Assembly: GCA_016800925.1 (NCBI GenBank)
Contig: JABCPU010000116.1
Location: forward strand, 110,029-174,028
Origin: Suillus spraguei
Lineage: Eukaryota > Basidiomycota > Agaricomycetes > Boletales > Suillaceae
DNA length: 64,000 nt
Direction: 5' to 3'
Shown here one piece after another: positions 49,053 to 59,058 of this stretch. Numbering within the stretch: the stretch's first letter is position 1; the number at the start of each line of letters is the position of its first letter. The notes under the pieces were generated by a model. The model saw nothing but the letters and a program-made list of their open reading frames with translations, had not been told where the DNA came from and made no database searches. Position numbers and translations under genes: made by a program.

Positions 49053-49565
49053 TCATACAGATTCCAGAACGAAAAGCTCATCTATATCAAAATTCAATAG
49101 TGGCACCGCTTCGATCCTAATATGAAATATTAACTTACCTCGATTACAACAGAAACAGCAAATGCTGTTACCTTTCCCGTCCCTATTGCGAGACTCTCTC
49201 GTTGTTCTAGTCTGCAAATCCCATACAAACCATTGGTTAGGTGGTGTGATATGAAAACCACGGTCCTTGGCAAGTGTCCTGGTGAGGATCTTCCTGCTGC
49301 TGGTCGGAAGACTCGACTTAGTAACCACTGACTCGTCACAAAACCTGCTCATGTGACATGTGACAGGAAGCGCCAGGCCAACGCATCTGCCAACATGCGT
49401 CCATGTAAGCTTGCTTCCAATCTTTCCAATGTCATGATTCCTAGTCCGCTTGTGGGATTGTCGCTGGTTTCTGTAGCGGACCCGAAAATTCTTTGATGTT
49501 GGGAAGCTTGCATGAGGGGATTGATTCAGGGGATGAAACTGTAGCGGCAGGAGGGTCATTTTCAT
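49053..49565 (-). other. 170-codon open frame, unknown
   Basis: Uninterrupted frame from ATG 49565 in the spacer between two inverted protease fragments. Composition is Arg/Ser/Thr-rich with a CCFCC cluster near the C-terminus; no domain recognised and no splice support. It may be chance. Confidence 0.2.
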
Positions 49566-49707
49566 TTTCCTTCTGAGGAGTGCTCTGAGCTTTCATGGGT
49601 GATGTGACTTGCCACTGAGCTATTATCCATTTTTAGGAAGGTTTCCAACAGTCGCGCTTTGTGTATTGTGCTGGCATTGTGATGTGAGTCTACAGAGTGT
49701 CGAGACT

Positions 49708-49804
49708 CGGACATTTGATGTGATGCGACGCGACGCGACGCATTTATTATGGGTCTACAGAGTGTCATTTGATATGATGCGACGCGACGCGACGCATTTA
49801 TTAT
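49708..49804 (+). repeat. tandem pair of GATGCGACGCGACGCGACGC blocks
   Basis: Two similar blocks each hold GTGTC...CATTTGAT, GATGCGACGCGACGCGACGC and ATTTATTATG. Confidence 0.7.
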
Positions 49805-49826
49805 GCTCACTCAGCGGCAAATCTTC

Positions 49827-50368
49827 GGCAAGTCAATACATTAATGGCGACATTCGAACTATGGGTAAACAGGCCAGGCTGCAACCGTCGGTCAATACGA
49901 TCCTGCAACTGGACTTCTCGTTATTACCAGCAATCAGTACAGTGCCCTGGGGAACTTGAATTTCAAAATTGACGGCGTACGTCGATTCTGTTAGCACTCA
50001 CACCCCTTGTTCACCGTTTTGCACAGGAAATCTTCACTCTCACCCTAACGCCCAAATCTGGCCTCGTGCTATCAACGCCTTGATTGGTGGTCAGCAGGAT
50101 TTAATATATCCCATTGTTCGCGACATTGGCGCGCGAATTGGCGAAGGGCACTATGACTTTGTTAATGGCTACGTATCCATGCAGCGCTTCTACACCGTGT
50201 TTGATGCCCCGGCCCCCCAACTCCCGCGTCGGTTTTCCGAAACCGAGTTCACTCCGGCCACTACCAACTAATATGGAGTTGCCAAAGTATACGAAGGATC
50301 ACATTGCGACGCAAAGTAGCATATGCATTTTAGGTCAGCATCTCTATGGAAATGGACGTGAGGCAAGC
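49827..50368 (+). pseudogene. aspartic-protease 3' fragment, plus-strand copy
   Basis: Counterpart of 28440-28943 in the right arm and of 48231-48771. It encodes only the last two exons (VRDIGARIGEGHYDF ... MQRFYTVFDAP ... FSETEF) and lacks the catalytic loops. Confidence 0.8.
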
Positions 50369-52920
50369 CAATGCATTAATGGTGACATTTGAACTATGGA
50401 TAAACAGGCGAATTGTAAATTCCTGCCACCTGGTATTGGCATGTTTTAAAGCAAACCATCTCTTGTCACACTTTATCGGGGAGCATAATCCTCACGCTCG
50501 TGATGATTCGGATTGCAACTATCTCGTCATCGCTTTTTCGAGGGGACATTTCATACGTGGCTAATACTAAGGTGCCCGACATTGCCGTCATTGAATTCGC
50601 TAGCACATATATAATGGGCCACTGAGTATGATATTGCTTTCCAGTCAGCCATGTTCTCTGCTCTATTGTTAACACTTCTCCTAGTTTTGTCAATCACGGG
50701 ATCGCCCGTTAAAGTTGCCAATTCCCCTATCTCCGTTCCCATTACCAGTAGGCTCAATTTCTCCAATGGTACTCATAACCTCGTGGCGCACGATAGAGCT
50801 CGTTTGCAGGCCCTCAGGGGTCCCAGCAAGCACGGACAACGTCAAGCTGACGTTCCTCTGACAAACAAATTTTCTGTCTACACCATATCAGTTGGTATTG
50901 GCACCCCCCCATAAGCTGTGAGTTCAATACTGAAAGAACATGCGGCTGCTAATGCGTTATTGAAGACAACTTGATCCTCGATAGCGGTAGCGCGATCACA
51001 TGGGTTGGTGCCGGTACTCCGTACCAGGCAACCCCCACCAGCGTCCGTACTGGCGCACCTGTATCGTTCATTTACGATGCTGTCCGCGGCATGAACGGTG
51101 TGATATACAATATGATATCATAAGTTGAAAATACTTACGATTATCTATAGGAATTATGTACCTCGACGCCGTCACTGTCGCTCCTGGGCTCACCGTCACC
51201 AAGCAGGCGATCGGTGTTGCTGATCATGCACTGGGTTTCGTTGGTTTTGACGGTGTCCTTGGCATCGGGCCTGCTGCCTTGACACTCAACACCCTGACTT
51301 TAGCGCCGACAGTGACGTTCCCGACTGTCACTGTCAACCTGGCTAACCAAAACAGCATTCCTGCGAATATTCTTGGTGTCTTTTTCAAGCCCTACGCCGG
51401 TTCGCCGGAAGAAACCGCTGGACAACTCACCTTTGGTGGAACTGACAATAATTTGCACACCAATGAAATTACATACACGTAAGCTACCTCAGTTCCTAGA
51501 TCAATCCAGACTGATAGCGATTGTTTTGTTTCAGTCGTATCCCCAATGTCTGGCCTGTATCGGACCATTGGGGTATCCATCAGCGCATCACATACGGCGA
51601 CACCTTAATCTTACCAAACACCGTTGGTATTGTCGATTCTGGCAACGTCCTTATTTCGATTGCCACCGGTGTGTATCCACTAAAGTGCAGCGAGTAATGA
51701 TGGTCTAATCAGCATTCGATAGAGGCCTTTGAGCAGTACCAGGATGAAACCGGCGGTGAACACGATCCTGTGACTGGACTTCTCGTTATTACCAACGATC
51801 AGTACAATGCCCTGCGAGACCTGGATTTCCATATTGGCGGCGTACGTCAATTCTGTTAGCACTCACACCCCTTGTTCACCGTTTTGCATAGGAAACCTTC
51901 TCTCTCACCCCTAACGCCCAGATCTGGCCTCGTGCTATCAACGCCTTGATTGGTGGTCAGCAGGATTTAATATATCTCATTGTTCGCGACATTGGCGCGC
52001 GAATTGGCGCATGGGACTATGACTTTATTAATGGCTACGTATTCATGCAGCGCTTCTACACCGTGTTTGATGCCCCCAACTCCAGCGTCGGTTTTTCCGC
52101 AACCGAGTTCACTAGGGCCACTACCAACTAATATGGAGTTGCCAAAGTATACGAAGGATCATTTTGCGACGCAAAGTAGCACATGTATCTCAAGGTTGTA
52201 TGTACTATATACTCTTCTTAAATATGCTCAGGAAGTCTTATTCGTTGGGTGGGTTTCTGTATGATTAGATCATAGCAATGCAAGGACACCCCTTCGGTCG
52301 GCTTTCTTTCTACATATATCAAGCACGAAAGGCCGCCGGAGCTTGATCACATCTCTGTCCACCACGTCATGATGTGTTATTTTGTTCTGTGTCATTGCGG
52401 CTCTTTACGTTCCCTGAGTGCTTATTTTTTTACGATTCCTTGTACACTGCAACTGCGACGACGATATATCATTTTACATAATATTATCAAAATTATACAG
52501 AATATTAGAATTAAATAATATATAAATGTATTGTACAACAGATGAGAAAGATACCATAGTGCGCGACGAGAATTAAGGGGCAGCAGGGTGTGAAGCGAAA
52601 AGAGCTGCCAGGATACGAGGTTGCCGAGAGGATCAAGTGTTTGAACATTGAGATTTTGAAGTTGGTAGGAAAGGTGAGGAGCGGAGACAAGAGTCGGACA
52701 CTGGGATACAAACGAGGCTGATTAACGCAGTGAAGCATCATCATAAAACGCACAATACATACACCTCGGCATGAAGACACCCACAATTCCTCCAAAGTCC
52801 ACTTCAACCGCGCCAAACGCTATCAACCTCAGTAAAATGTTGGAGCTCACTCTCACCACCACACTGCGTTTTCCCTGATAAATGACCTATAGGCTCGTAC
52901 AATAAGATACTTCGTATATA
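49868..52920 (+). repeat. right arm of ~3.05-kb inverted duplication
   Basis: Reverse complement of 25876-28943 with scattered substitutions and small indels. The outer edge is just after CTTCGTATATA (52910-52920). The hAT element inserted about 50 bases beyond it. Confidence 0.88.
50651..52131 (+). pseudogene. aspartic protease, inverted paralogue with frameshift
   Basis: All six exon equivalents of the intact gene at 26675-28164 are present. They include the signal peptide, both DSG catalytic loops, LGIGP and the C-terminal VGFSATEF. At the end of exon 1 a C7 run (50914-50920) replaces C8, shifting the frame and giving a stop two codons later. A single sequencing error in this homopolymer would restore it, so gene status depends on that base. 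Last exon lacks the final two residues of the left copy. Confidence 0.8.
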
Positions 52921-52965
52921 GGACTTGAAGACAGATGATGTGTTGAAGCAGATGGAAGTGGAGTG
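52921..52965. other. short spacer between right arm and hAT element
   Basis: Single-copy sequence between the end of the inverted repeat and the target duplication. Confidence 0.5.
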
Positions 52966-53288
52966 ATATGTAATAGGGTACGGACGAAAAGTCAATTGTT
53001 AATAACACTGCTAATAAAGGCGTGTTAATAACATGTTAATAACGTGTTAATAACAGGCACACGACCATGGGGGGTTGACACAGTGTTAATAAGTCTATTG
53101 ACCCCTGTAGTCTTGGTGAGTCGCCCTCTGACCTTCTGTTGTTCCTTGCAGATCATTGACTTCGACGTTTACAATGCAAATCTTGCAGGGAAGCAAGCTA
53201 TGGTCTGACATGGGACTCGAGTGTCTCACAACGAAACTTTCAACTGGTTTCCCCTCCCTCCGAGTCTTACACCAGTCGAGCACTCGAA

Positions 53289-54254
53289 ATGGTTGACACG
53301 AAAGCCTCAGATGATGGTATTCTTATTATTCCTGTATCAGTGCAATCAATTATTCTCCCAGATCAGAATCTGTCTGTCTCATCATTCCTTCAATTCCCAC
53401 TCCCGTCAGCTTCGATTACGACTGCTCCGCCATTGCACGAATACTTTGACACTGACCCCCCGCCTGAGGACACCTCATATCTCAATTATCTCTGCATGCA
53501 GCCGCTTCCCCGGCTTGCAGTTCTGCACCAGCTCCTAGAAGGGGTGCAACATGCAAGATTAGATGGTAGCTGGTCTATTGTATATGCTCATGCTGACATC
53601 AATCAATCTTTTCCATTCTGGATTCTGACGTTTTGGCGCCAAGCATATACTCTCCTTGACATCCAAAACAAATGGCGACAGGCAGAAGCCTTCCTTACCA
53701 AACGCCAATCCAATCCAGTGGCCTCTACCTTCCATCTTGCCTTGAGCAGGTTATCTTGGTCAGGCTCCACAAAAGGTTTCTGTGACTGGTCACCCATTCA
53801 TGACCTTGCAGATTTCGCATCGCAGAAATGGCTAACCGATACAAATATGAATATGATGTTGGACATTGTATATGGAGACAAGGATGTAGCATCGAACCAT
53901 ACCTTCGAAACTGCATATTTTGTGCCGTTACTATTACTCGCACATGATGAGCGTGCCAAGAAAGATTATTTGACCTCACGGGAGGCGAAACCTTTTCGCA
54001 ATGCCGCCGAGCAGTTGTTCAAGGGACACTACAAAAGCCTTGGTATCCCTTGCCATATCCACGAGAACCATTGGACTGCAGTTCTGATCAATGCAGAGGA
54101 CCAGAAAGTCTTCTATGGAGATTCATTTGGCGCAGCTATTCCAAATAACCTGAAGGCAGCCATTGACTGGTGGCTCTCGCACCATTCACCAACTCCCTTG
54201 ACGTGGGATGATCTACAGATTTCCTGCCAGGAGGATACGCACTCGGACGTGTAA
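53289..54254 (+). CDS. Ulp1-like (C48) cysteine protease domain, truncated
   Basis: A 321-aa frame from ATG 53289. The N-terminal ~200 residues are specific to transposon-borne proteins. The Ulp1 fold is recognisable from HENHWTAVLIN (catalytic His), FYGDSFG (catalytic Asp) and QEDTHS, where the active-site Cys should follow as SCG. Here the frame reads DV and stops. The nucleophile and the rest of the domain are therefore missing, probably at a deletion junction near 54245. Ulp1 peptidases remove SUMO-like proteins, and transposons repeatedly carry them. Non-functional as a protease. Confidence 0.65.
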   Translation: MVDTKASDDGILIIPVSVQSIILPDQNLSVSSFLQFPLPSASITTAPPLHEYFDTDPPPEDTSYLNYLCMQPLPRLAVLHQLLEGVQHARLDGSWSIVYAHADINQSFPFWILTFWRQAYTLLDIQNKWRQAEAFLTKRQSNPVASTFHLALSRLSWSGSTKGFCDWSPIHDLADFASQKWLTDTNMNMMLDIVYGDKDVASNHTFETAYFVPLLLLAHDERAKKDYLTSREAKPFRNAAEQLFKGHYKSLGIPCHIHENHWTAVLINAEDQKVFYGDSFGAAIPNNLKAAIDWWLSHHSPTPLTWDDLQISCQEDTHSDV

Positions 54255-54272
54255 GGCTACAAAAGGGGATAA

Positions 54273-55782
54273 CTCGAGGAATCGAAGGAATTGGCAAAAC
54301 ACGCTTTGCCACTATCTGTGCTGCCGCTATCTCTGTTCAGCGCTGCCTCCCAGCATTGCGAGAACTTGTTGACACTGGATCAATCAAATTTCCAGGCAAG
54401 GTACGTGGTTTTCGCACCCCATCTATTATCAACTCATCGGTTACTACAGAAAGCAGACTTAGCAAGCATAATCAAGTCTGGAAGCCATCGTGGATTGAAC
54501 TTTAAACTAGGCCTTGCCCGTTTCATTGATGTTCAGGGCCCAATTGCAAAGGCTATCGTGTGTCTTGAGTCAACGCAGACAAATCCGGCCGATGTGTACA
54601 AATATTGGTTGGCAATTTGCAGATGCATCAAACAGATATTTGAGGATTCGTCGAGTGGTTTTAATGTCGAAGAGATGGGCCAAATTTATGCTATCATCAA
54701 TTCCCGCTTTCGTGAGCAGCTCGAAGATGGACCAGCTGACTGCTATCTTGCGGCTTTGTGCTTAGATCCACGTATGTTTCACTCATTCTTCACCTTTGAT
54801 CCTTATCTCACATGAGACAGGTTACGTTCGCAGTGCAATCCTATATAACCCGCTCTCTCTCAAAATCAAGGTCCCTCATGTTCCTTCAACAGTTGCGCCA
54901 GATATCCTCACATCACCAACTTACATCCGAGTTTTCAAGTACCTCAAAATTGTCATTGAAGCCGAGTTCAAATCCCAGCACAACCCCACTCTCAAAGGAA
55001 AAACGGCTGCTGATGTTTGTGAAGCTTTTGTGCGCCAGTTTGAGCGCTATGTAAAAGGACAGTACCCTTTTGATGTGATGGTGGATGCTGGTCAGGGCAT
55101 CCTCTCATACTGGACTCACTTAATGAAGATACCTGAAGGTTGCATACTCGCTGTGAGTTTTAGCCAATCCTGACTACTTGTAACTCAGGCTTTATCTCCA
55201 GTGTATCGCAGAAAAACTTTATTCAATCAAGCCCTCATCTATACCCGAGGAACAAACAATGTCAGTATTCACAAGGATGAATACAGCAGCCAGGAACCGT
55301 CAACATGTCCGGACACTGGTGGACATGACTCAGATTCGACAATGGCATATGTATGATCCAAAGGTCAGTGTCCTATTCAGTGGCCTGTATTGACAACTCA
55401 CGTCTCTTAGAAAATGGTTGGAAGACGGCACCCAGACATTTCATTCGGCAATCTCGACTCCATCATTTCAACACCCAAAGAACCAGCTGCTCATCAAAGC
55501 CACGAGCCTACTGGCAGCTATCTATCTGTGGGCACAGATGAGCAGGAAGAAATTCTCGAAGACAAAAAAGACACATGGCTTGATGAGAAGCTAGCAGCCG
55601 AACCAGCGCAGGATTCAGCCTTCGACATCGAAGTAGATGCAAACCTTTATGCACCAATTGTCACCAAAGCATTGTCTGATGAATGCAAGGAAAGTCCTAT
55701 CAACGGCCTGGGTGGTGATGCTACTGAGGATGATGCTGACCTAGAGGACAAGGACACCGAGTGGGGCGGAAAATTTTGGTAG
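54273..55782 (+). CDS. hAT transposase C-terminal part
   Basis: Begins after the junction with GIEGIGKTRFATICAAAIS. Exons joined by short introns include ADLASIIKSGSHRGLNFKL, an alpha-helical region, RFREQLEDGPADCYLAALC, and LDPR. They also include SYWTHLMKIPEGCILA, and EKLYSIKPSSIPEEQTMSVF with RMNTAARNRQHVRTL, the latter being the hAT dimerisation motif. An acidic tail ends at 55782 in GGKFW. The BED zinc finger and the first catalytic acidic residues were not found, so the transposase is probably inactive although the transposon ends look usable in trans. Confidence 0.65.
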
Positions 55783-55919
55783 TAGCTACAGCAAAAATCG
55801 TCATTTTTTGGTCACATGACTGTTAATAACATGCTTGTAAATAACCCTACGCAACCGCTTGCTTTTTAACACAGGTTAATAACAGCGAGTTGACTTATCG
55901 TCCGTACCCTAATATGTAA

Positions 55920-56336
55920 CATCAGGAAATCATGAGTTTACCTATTCCTTACTTATTTCAAACTTTTCCCACTTATTCCAAATGGATCTACTTATTTCTC
56001 TTAAATTACCACCTGGTCCCAACTGAACTATCAGGATCTGTTAGCCATCATTATAAATGTGTGCTATAAAATTATTGGACTCTTAATTTGCAAAATAGTA
56101 CCTCAAGAGAATATTTGAGAAATAAAATCATCAGCATTAATGTGTCACTCGAGCTTCATACTAGTCACTAATTGTTGGTCTTATGCAATGAAACTTGTCT
56201 CTCAGGCCCAACAAACATATTGGAATACTCAATTTTGAAGCAGTTGTCAAATTTCAGAAAAAAAGTAGGTCCATTTGAAATAAGTGGGAAAAGTTTGAAA
56301 TAAGTAAGGAATAAGTAAACTCATGATTTCTTGATG
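55920..56336. mobile_element. MITE with ~80-bp TIRs
   Basis: CATCAGGAAATCATGAGTTT ... is reverse-complemented at the right end (... AAACTCATGATTTCTTGATG) with few mismatches across about 80 bases. 417 bp, AT-rich, non-coding. It starts exactly at the base after the right hAT target duplication, so the hAT element landed at its edge. Its end CATCAGGAAAT matches the MITE at 29169. Confidence 0.75.
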
Positions 56337-56465
56337 AAGCACGCCGGCTTACCTGAGTTCCCATAATCAGTACATATACCGCCGCTGATGCTGAAAGCTA
56401 AGCTTTCAGTATTTCACCTTTTGGTGTAACGGTTATGGGGGCGGCGGTCTGACCATGTTACATGA

Positions 56466-56697
56466 CCCTAACTTGTTCGCACCGTCCTTAACCTTCGCCA
56501 GAAACTGATGGACTCCGCCACGGGGTCGATGCTGGACGAAGGATGCATCAATGCCAATAGTTGGAATGAAGTGATCCTGATAAGCTCACGTACCGAGCTT
56601 CCACCCATTGCTTCACTGGTTGTGTGAGCGGAATCCCTCTGAGTCGATGAGTTGCCTTTTCTCATTGTGAATAGCAGATAAGGATCAGAATCAGTGG
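56466..56697 (-). pseudogene. 5'-end fragment of an NLR gene
   Basis: Homologous to 20818-21082. It contains the start exon ([12 protein letters not shown]), the first donor and the following HPSSSIDPVAES exon of the NACHT-WD40 gene, and nothing further. It ends exactly where the foldback element begins. Confidence 0.8.
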
Positions 56698-57237
56698 CAC
56701 ATCAGTGGTTTTGGAGTTTTTCACTATGCAAAATTTGTTTCAAAATGTAATTGATAATTTGGCATTCTTACTATACATTTTGATGCGGTGAAAATACAAA
56801 ATTTAGAAGAGCAGGAAAATCCTGGACGAAATTCTACATTTCATACACCATTTTGACACATGAAAAGAAAGTAATTTAACCAACAGCGAGATTTGAATCA
56901 AAATGATTGAACATTTTGATTCGAATCTTGCATGAAGTAAAACTCCTTTCAAACTGGCAAATGTGTTTTTAATGCTTTAATTTCAAATTTTCCTAAAATT
57001 TCACCCCATGCAATACTTGAATCAAAATGTTCAATCATTTTGATTCAAATCTCACTGTTAGTTAAATTACTTTCTTTCATGTGTCAAAATGGTGTATGAA
57101 ATGTAGAATTTCGTCCAGGATTTTCCCGCTCTTCTAAATTTTGTATTTTCACCGCATCAAAATGTATAGTAAGAATGCCAAATTTATCAATCACATTTTG
57201 AAACGCATAGTGAAAAACTCCGAAACTGCCGATGTGT
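56698..57237. mobile_element. 540-bp foldback element
   Basis: From CACATCAGTGG to CCGATGTG nearly the whole element is an inverted repeat. Arms of over 200 bases (sharing GTATAGTAAGAATGCCAAAT and GTAGAATTTCGTCCAGGATT) surround a short AT-rich centre. Non-coding. It could extrude as a long hairpin and be processed into small RNAs. Confidence 0.85.
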
Positions 57238-58189
57238 GGGAAGCTTGGGACGTACTGACATAAAATAGAGGCTATTATTAGTACTAGGGGTTCGTGGTGC
57301 GAACTTATGACCTTGCTCCGATTTAAACTTTAATAAGTCTCACAGGGCCACATCTGTGGCAGGGCCCGCTACCTCTTTTTCGTGAAAAACCGGATGTTTT
57401 CTAGGTAGTACTGGCATTTATTGTTATTAACACTTGGCTCTCTAAATGGATGTGCCATGTTCTTCTCTCAACGTTCTGTTCTCTATTCTGGCTTCTGGTC
57501 TTCCGAGCAGACTTCTACTCTTTGAAGTGTCATTTCCTTCTTGATTTGCGTGTGTTCTCTCTAATTAGGTCAGAATTTGGCTAAAACAGCGTTCAGTGAT
57601 TTTCATGTGGACTGTGTGGTGCCGAGTCAGTCACTCTTCAAAGGTATATAAGTTGACAGTGTGGGATCAGTCTCCTCTCTAACTTGTGATCCTCTCCTAG
57701 CTTCTCAGGCCTTAAAAGGTGGGCTGACCATGTGCGGTTCACTCTTCATAGACCTGACCATGGTCTTGCAAGCCCCGTAGTTGCAATGGAGGGATCAATC
57801 ACCCTTCAATGTTAGCTTAGATTTTGAAATGACTGGCATTACTTGCCCTTGGTTCAAAAATGTTAGTGACTACATGGAGCATTTCACCAGTTACATCTTG
57901 GATGATCATATTTCTATGATCACTACACTTTCCAGCAGCTTCTTGCATCTTGTCCACCTTTCCAGAGGTTCGGGGTTCAGGCTGATAGTGATTAGGTTTG
58001 AACCTGTTTGAACCTCTTTTTTGTAGGCTTCACACTTTTTTAAAAAATATGCAAGTATTTATTGTCGCATCAAAATGTCTAAATCTAACATTGATTGCAG
58101 AAATCCGAATATGCTTGCAAATATATGGGCTACTGCTGTGGCTTCAGAACCTTCCTTTGGACTTGTCTAAACTCACCTGCATTCATTTA
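57238..58189. other. no gene recognised
   Basis: Contains a TATA-like GGTATATAAG near 57643 and short frames without domains; possibly old LTR sequence. Confidence 0.4.
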
Positions 58190-58385
58190 TGCTTCTTTGT
58201 GCTTGTTTGGATTTGCCTGTATTTGTCTGCGCTTGCCTGCACTCGTTTGGACCTGCCTGGACTGCATTCATCTGCGCTTGCCTGCACTCTTTTGCACTTG
58301 CCTGCACTTGTTTGGACTTGCCTGGACCTGCTTGCATTCATTTGTACTTCCCTGCACTTGTTTGGACCTGCCTGGACTTGCATGC
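58190..58385 (+). repeat. CTGCACTTGTTTGGACCTGC minisatellite
   Basis: Units built from TTGCCTGCACT, CGTTTGGACC and TGCCTGGACTTG alternate with spacing near 15 and 30 bases for about 200 bp and end at the LTR start. Confidence 0.7.
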
Positions 58386-58860
58386 TGTTACAATCGTACG
58401 TGCCCCTATTCATTTTCTTACTTCATTTACCTTGTATATTACGTAACATGATTCTGACTCATATGCTCAACGCATCTGTACTATAGTCGCCTTCCTCCTT
58501 TGGATACGCACTTACACTCTCACGGTTCTCCTGGTCTGTGCGCACATATTGGCCTATTTAAGCACAGTGTACTTGTAGTAGATTCGCTACTTTAATCTTA
58601 CTGGGTTTTACCTGGAATCTCCTTCGCTTAGGTCCCCAACCTAAGTCGTCTTGAATCGTCTCTAAGTCTAAGCACTCCTTAGTCTTAGTCTCTATTCTCG
58701 CGGATACCTCTTGGACTTATCCTTGAGGCTGAACCCTTGATCGTACTCGGAACGTGTTCCTTGTACTTTCACCTTGTCCTCTTCGGGACATTGTAAGAAC
58801 TCCCAGCAGACCGTCTGTGTCTTTTCACTGTCACTGGTGACGCCACCCCAGTTCGTAACA
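58386..58860 (+). repeat. 5' LTR of the Ty3/gypsy element
   Basis: 475 bp from TGTTACAATCG to CAGTTCGTAACA. A TATA-like TATTTAA is at 58555-58561. ACTTTAATCTT at 58589-58599 is complementary to the sequence just after the LTR. The same LTR occurs solo at 45577-46050. The 3' LTR lies beyond the window. Confidence 0.9.
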
Positions 58861-58861
58861 A

Positions 58862-58872
58862 AAGATTAAAGT
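58862..58872 (+). promoter_or_regulatory. primer-binding site, probably self-primed
   Basis: AAGATTAAAGT begins two bases after the LTR. It is exactly complementary over 11 nt to ACTTTAATCTT at 58589-58599, about 34 bases after the TATA-like box, where transcription should start. No TGG-type tRNA-complementary PBS is present. Confidence 0.65.
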
Positions 58873-59058
58873 CCCTTTTGATCGTCGACTATCAAGTCTT
58901 CGACTCTGAACCCTGATCGCTTAGATCAGCAGACTAGCATACGCGTACACTGAGCAGATTGTCAAGAGAAGCCCTCTGACAGAAGAAAGCCCTGACGGAC
59001 AGCAAGACAGCGCGTGTAGGCACCAAGAAAGTATAACTCATCAAAAGAATTATCAACC

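Larger units (their letters stand above)
52966..55919 (+). mobile_element. hAT-like DNA transposon carrying an Ulp1 protease, with TSD
   Basis: The element spans 52974-55911 (2938 bp). Its ends are inverted: TAGGGTACGGACGAAAAGTC at the left, and at the right the reverse complement of TAGGGTACGGACGATAAGTC. It is flanked by a perfect 8-bp duplication ATATGTAA (52966-52973 and 55912-55919), the size typical of hAT elements. TGTTAATAAC-like words are repeated near both ends, as in subterminal transposase sites. The coding part joins an Ulp1-like protease to a hAT transposase C-terminus, with the middle apparently deleted. Confidence 0.85.

Noticed and set aside
57238..58189. Possible tRNA-like GGTTCG stretch near 57291
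   Set aside because: No cloverleaf with acceptor and anticodon arms could be drawn.
58183..58446. Cys/Leu-rich open frames in several phases
   Set aside because: Caused by the CTGCACTTGTTTGGACCTGC minisatellite.
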